From Janibacter sp. DB-40 (lineage in GTDB: Bacteria > Actinomycetota > Actinomycetes > Actinomycetales > Dermatophilaceae): a stretch of DNA of 64,000 nt. A program made the translations under genes and the position numbers. This document shows, piece by piece, positions 61,262-64,000 of the stretch (the stretch's first letter is position 1; every line of letters starts with the position of its first letter). Below the pieces are notes generated by a model. It did no database searches. It was not told where the DNA came from and saw nothing but the letters and a program-made list of their open reading frames with translations. The stretch covers positions 1,302,001-1,366,000 of the forward strand of contig NZ_CP120360.1 of assembly GCF_029510815.1 (NCBI RefSeq), read 5' to 3'.

Positions 61262-63040
61262 ATGGCATTCCAGACACCCAAGACTGTCGAAGAACTACTG
61301 ACCGCAATCCACAAGAACGAGTACCTGATGCCCGCCATCCAGCGGGAATTTGTGTGGGGTCAGGAGCAGATCATCAAGTTGATGGACAGTTTGATGCGAG
61401 GGTATCCGATCGGTTCCTTCTTGTTGTGGGACGTGGAACCCACTACGGCCCAAGATTACACCTTCTACGAATTTCTGACCCACTATCATGAGCGCGACAA
61501 GCCGTACGCCAACAAGGCAGTAGTCCCGGTGGGTTCTGGAACCACCGCCATACTTGATGGTCAGCAACGTTTGACTTCGCTAAATATCGCTCTGTATGGC
61601 AGTCACGCCGTGAAGAAAAAGTACGCGTGGTGGAACAGCACGGCCGCGTTCCCGACCAAGCGTCTGTATCTAAATTTGGCGGATGACCCGATCGACGAGG
61701 AGTTGGGCGTGAGATACGACCTCAAGTTCCTCGATGATGCTGAAGCTAGACCCACTAAGGGCAAGCCAGCTAAGTGGTTCAAAGTCGGAGACGTGTTAAC
61801 TCTGGACGATGCGGGTCCAAAGATGCTCAAAGAAGTGATGAATCGCGGATTGGAGAATACCGAGGCTGCGTACCAGCGGCTCTATGATCTGCATCAAGCT
61901 GTGCGGGTGCACAAACCCATGAACTACTATCTGGTCAAGGATCAGGACGCGAACAAGGTTCTCGAGATCTTTGTGCGCGTGAACAGTGGGGGGACCCCAT
62001 TGTCTTATTCGGATCTATTGCTCTCAATGGCGACGAATCAGTGGGAGGAACTCGACGCACGTGAGGAAGTGCGCGACCTGGTTCAGGAACTAAACACCGG
62101 AGGTACCCGACAGTTCTCCTTCTCCAAGGATGTGGTGCTCAAGTCGGCTCTGATGATTGCTGGCGTAGACCTGCGCTTCAGGGTGTCCAACTTCACCCAA
62201 GAAAACATGGCAAAAGTCGAGAAGGCTTGGCCAGATATCGAGAACGCGCTAACCCGCGCAGCCAACCTATTGCGCCAATTCGGCTTCACGGATCAAACCC
62301 TGACGGCCGACAGCGTGATCGTTCCTATCGCCTACTATTTCCACCGTAGAGGTCTTGGGGACGCGTACCTTGACAGTGGAAAGGATGCTGCTGACCGCCA
62401 AGAGGTGCAGAAGTGGGTTACCCGATCTCTCATCAAGAGAGGGGTCTGGGGGTCAGGGCTTGACACTGCTTTGACTCGCATCCGTTCCGCGATGGATAGC
62501 AGTACGGAGCCGATGTTCCCTGTAGAGGCGATCGAGGTCGAGATGTCTGGGGCTGGCAAATCGCTAGCCTTTGAAGAGACAGAGATCGACGAGCTGTTGT
62601 CCTTGAAGTACGGTGGTCGTCGGACATTCGCCGTGCTGTCGATTCTCTACCCTGGACTCGACTTCGGTAAGTCTTTTCATCAGGACCACGTTTTCCCTAA
62701 ATCGCGATTTACGCCCAAGCGGCTCACTGCCTCGGGGGTTCCTGCCGATCAGGTGGATGACTTCCGTGAGGCGTTCAACCTTTTACCCAATCTGCAGTTA
62801 CTGGTCGGCGCTGCGAACGTGGAGAAGCAGAGCGCCGAACCTTCCGCGTGGTTGCAATCCCACTTTGCTTCTGACGCCCAGAGGCAGACCTACCTGGCGG
62901 AGAACGATCTCATCGGACTACCTCTTGAGTTAACCGATTTCATGGACTTCTTTACTGAGAGGAAGGCGCGGATGCGTGCAAGGCTTACCGAGGCTCTCGG
63001 TGCGGGCGCTGGTGGTGCTCGCTCCAAAGTTGAAGACTGA
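61262..63040 (+). CDS. DUF262-HNH protein (GmrSD-type restriction/defence family)
   Basis: 592 residues. N-terminal DUF262 domain with MPAIQREFVWGQEQI, YPIGSFLLW and DGQQRLTSL (about 98-106), the nucleotide-dependent DGQQR motif; C-terminal HNH/DUF1524 nuclease with HQDHVFPKSRF (about 472-482). Resembles single-chain type IV (GmrSD-like) enzymes acting on modified phage DNA. Codon use and GC (roughly 53-55%) are far below neighbours, pointing to acquisition. ATG 61262; no partner gene, terminates before the NrtR-like gene. Confidence 0.85.
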   Translation: MAFQTPKTVEELLTAIHKNEYLMPAIQREFVWGQEQIIKLMDSLMRGYPIGSFLLWDVEPTTAQDYTFYEFLTHYHERDKPYANKAVVPVGSGTTAILDGQQRLTSLNIALYGSHAVKKKYAWWNSTAAFPTKRLYLNLADDPIDEELGVRYDLKFLDDAEARPTKGKPAKWFKVGDVLTLDDAGPKMLKEVMNRGLENTEAAYQRLYDLHQAVRVHKPMNYYLVKDQDANKVLEIFVRVNSGGTPLSYSDLLLSMATNQWEELDAREEVRDLVQELNTGGTRQFSFSKDVVLKSALMIAGVDLRFRVSNFTQENMAKVEKAWPDIENALTRAANLLRQFGFTDQTLTADSVIVPIAYYFHRRGLGDAYLDSGKDAADRQEVQKWVTRSLIKRGVWGSGLDTALTRIRSAMDSSTEPMFPVEAIEVEMSGAGKSLAFEETEIDELLSLKYGGRRTFAVLSILYPGLDFGKSFHQDHVFPKSRFTPKRLTASGVPADQVDDFREAFNLLPNLQLLVGAANVEKQSAEPSAWLQSHFASDAQRQTYLAENDLIGLPLELTDFMDFFTERKARMRARLTEALGAGAGGARSKVED

Positions 63041-63136
63041 TGTAACACTTTGCCCGAGCCGCGCGCTGACGACTGTTTGCAGTGTTAATTCTTCGGGCTG
63101 TGTGAAGCGAGAGGGTCTTTCCGCAACACACTTGCT

Positions 63137-63841
63137 TCAGGTCTGGGGTGATTTCACGTATGAAATGGCCGGTCGGCCTCGGCCGGAGCTGGACCTTAAC
63201 ACCTCACCACCTCGCATAACCGGGGTGAGCTGAGGCTTCATTCGCCGCGCAAAGTTGTCCTTGTGCAGCTTGTCGCCGACGACCGCCTCGTGGACCTTGC
63301 GCAGCTGGTGCAGTGTGAACGGCTCGGTCAGGAAGCCATCCGGATCAGGCATCGTGTCGTTGTAGCGCTGCCGGAACTCATATCGCCCCTGCAGTGACTT
63401 CACCGCTGCCGTGACGATCTCGTCGTGGTCCCAGAGCAGCGGGCCTCCTTCCTCGAGAGTGCCGTTCCGAGTCACGGCGACCATTTCGCCCTTCGCCCCC
63501 TCGAGCTCGTGCTCCGGCATCGACACCGAGTGGGCCACCGAGATGGCCCACGTCCGATCGTCACGATCGGGCGCGTCGAAGAGCCGCAGCAGCCGTGGGG
63601 GAGTGACCTCGCTCGGGCTCACCCCGACCTTCTGCTCGAAGACCTCTTGCACCGTGTCAACGACCGTATGCCGCTCCCGCAGGAACCGCCCCGGCAGCAC
63701 CCGCCCATCGGGGTCCTGACGTTCCTGCACGAGCACCCGCAGGGCCGCGTCGTCGGTGCCCGCTGAGGTGACCGTGAGGATCGCCAGATCCACGGTCACC
63801 CCAGGGCGGGGGTAGGCGTCGAGCGGGGGGCGTCGGGACAT
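63137..63841 (-). CDS. NrtR-like NUDIX transcriptional regulator
   Basis: 234 residues. N-terminal NUDIX-fold half (VTVDLAILTV, LVQERQDPDGRVLPGRFLRE) whose catalytic Nudix box is not complete (TVQEVFEQKVGV), and a C-terminal winged HTH (FTLHQLRKVHEAVVGDKLHK and FARRMKPQLTP). NrtR proteins regulate NAD-related genes using ADP-ribose-type ligands. ATG 63841; divergent from the partial gene with palindromes between. Confidence 0.85.
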   Translation of the reverse strand: MSRRPPLDAYPRPGVTVDLAILTVTSAGTDDAALRVLVQERQDPDGRVLPGRFLRERHTVVDTVQEVFEQKVGVSPSEVTPPRLLRLFDAPDRDDRTWAISVAHSVSMPEHELEGAKGEMVAVTRNGTLEEGGPLLWDHDEIVTAAVKSLQGRYEFRQRYNDTMPDPDGFLTEPFTLHQLRKVHEAVVGDKLHKDNFARRMKPQLTPVMRGGEVLRSSSGRGRPAISYVKSPQT

Positions 63842-63849
63842 GGGCTCAC

Positions 63850-63872
63850 ATTAGCGCGGATCACGTGCTAAT
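63850..63872. promoter_or_regulatory. Palindromic site in the NrtR divergent region
   Basis: ATTAGC-N11-GCTAAT perfect dyad, followed by CTAA-TCT-TTAG and TAGCTAG. TTAGC/GCTAA elements resemble NrtR boxes in other bacteria; candidate operator for the regulator and the gene to its right. Confidence 0.6.
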
Positions 63873-63916
63873 CTTTAGCTAGGATGACGAACTAAACAAG
63901 AGGGGAAGTGGTCACG

Positions 63917-64000
63917 ATGACTGACATCAACCACGAAGAGCTGGTGGCGGGGGCCAAGGAGACGAACCGGGAGTGGCGGGCCTTCGAGCACCGGCTGCGG
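63917..64000 (+). CDS. Partial gene divergent from the NrtR-like regulator
   Basis: 28 codons in view, open to the window end: ATG 63917 after GAGGGGAAGTGGTCACG, beginning TDINHEELVAGAKETNREW. I do not recognise it. Position suggests it is the NrtR-regulated gene, perhaps in NAD or nucleotide metabolism. Confidence 0.55.
   Translation, partial: MTDINHEELVAGAKETNREWRAFEHRLR

Noticed and set aside
1..64000. tRNA, rRNA or insertion sequence genes
   Set aside because: No cloverleaf-type sequence, rRNA core or transposase was recognised on reading; a tRNAscan/Infernal run would be decisive.

Overview
The window is about 69-70% GC with dense, often overlapping genes (many ATGA, GTGA and TGATG junctions), GTG/TTG starts and purine-rich ribosome sites. 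The gene content (DUF222/HNH '13E12' protein, MHS transporters, cory-CC-star gene, DUF6318 lipoprotein, NrtR-type NUDIX regulator) fits an actinobacterium of the order Micrococcales, most likely the Intrasporangiaceae/Dermatophilaceae group (Janibacter- or Knoellia-like). The family call is inference. The region looks like chromosome of a metabolically versatile soil or water organism, rich in catabolic operons with their own regulators.

Layout. 1-6.0 kb: five-gene operon (acyl-CoA synthetase, MHS transporter, APH-type kinase, SDR, acyl-CoA dehydrogenase) matching the levulinate/4-hydroxy-acid (lva) route. 6.0-7.4 kb: broken ERCC4-nuclease gene cut off at a VapBC toxin-antitoxin pair. 7.5-15.9 kb: PucR-type regulator, class II HMG-CoA reductase, sodium symporter with small partner, acyl-CoA ligase and APC permease, read as a mevalonate or related acid catabolic cluster. 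15.9-24.4 kb: mixed genes (beta-propeller, MBL hydrolase, hydrolase-asparaginase-DUF1295 operon, HNH protein, dienelactone hydrolase). 24.5-30.3 kb: four-carbon acid-sugar operon (GntP permease, DUF1537 kinase, PdxA2, DeoR regulator, glycerate kinase). 30.5-36.4 kb: mhpCBA for 3-(3-hydroxyphenyl)propionate with an IclR regulator and divergent MHS transporter, joined by two matching palindromic operators. 36.4-40 kb: DUF421 protein and the cstA/cory-CC-star/ArsA-ATPase operon. 40.1-46 kb: a DUF4212/acetate-type symporter pair and two overlapping SPFH proteins. 46-52 kb: TusA-like protein, lipoprotein/secreted pair, flavin monooxygenase, LuxR regulator and YjiH transporter. 52-59 kb: haloalkane dehalogenase, FMN-dependent hydroxyacid dehydrogenase and a liv-type ABC transporter with fused LivM-LivG. 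59-64 kb: zinc-ribbon/serpin-like pair, a low-GC DUF262-HNH defence-type gene, and an NrtR-like regulator divergent from a gene cut by the window end.

Two genome-wide patterns stand out. The word CGAAGGG(GG) and its complement occur about once per kb on both strands, far above expectation, inside linkers, gene ends and paired in terminators. A family of hairpin repeats (outer arms GGTGGTT/AACCACC or TCCCT/AGGGA) shows arm changes that preserve pairing. No rRNA, tRNA, CRISPR array or insertion sequence was recognised.
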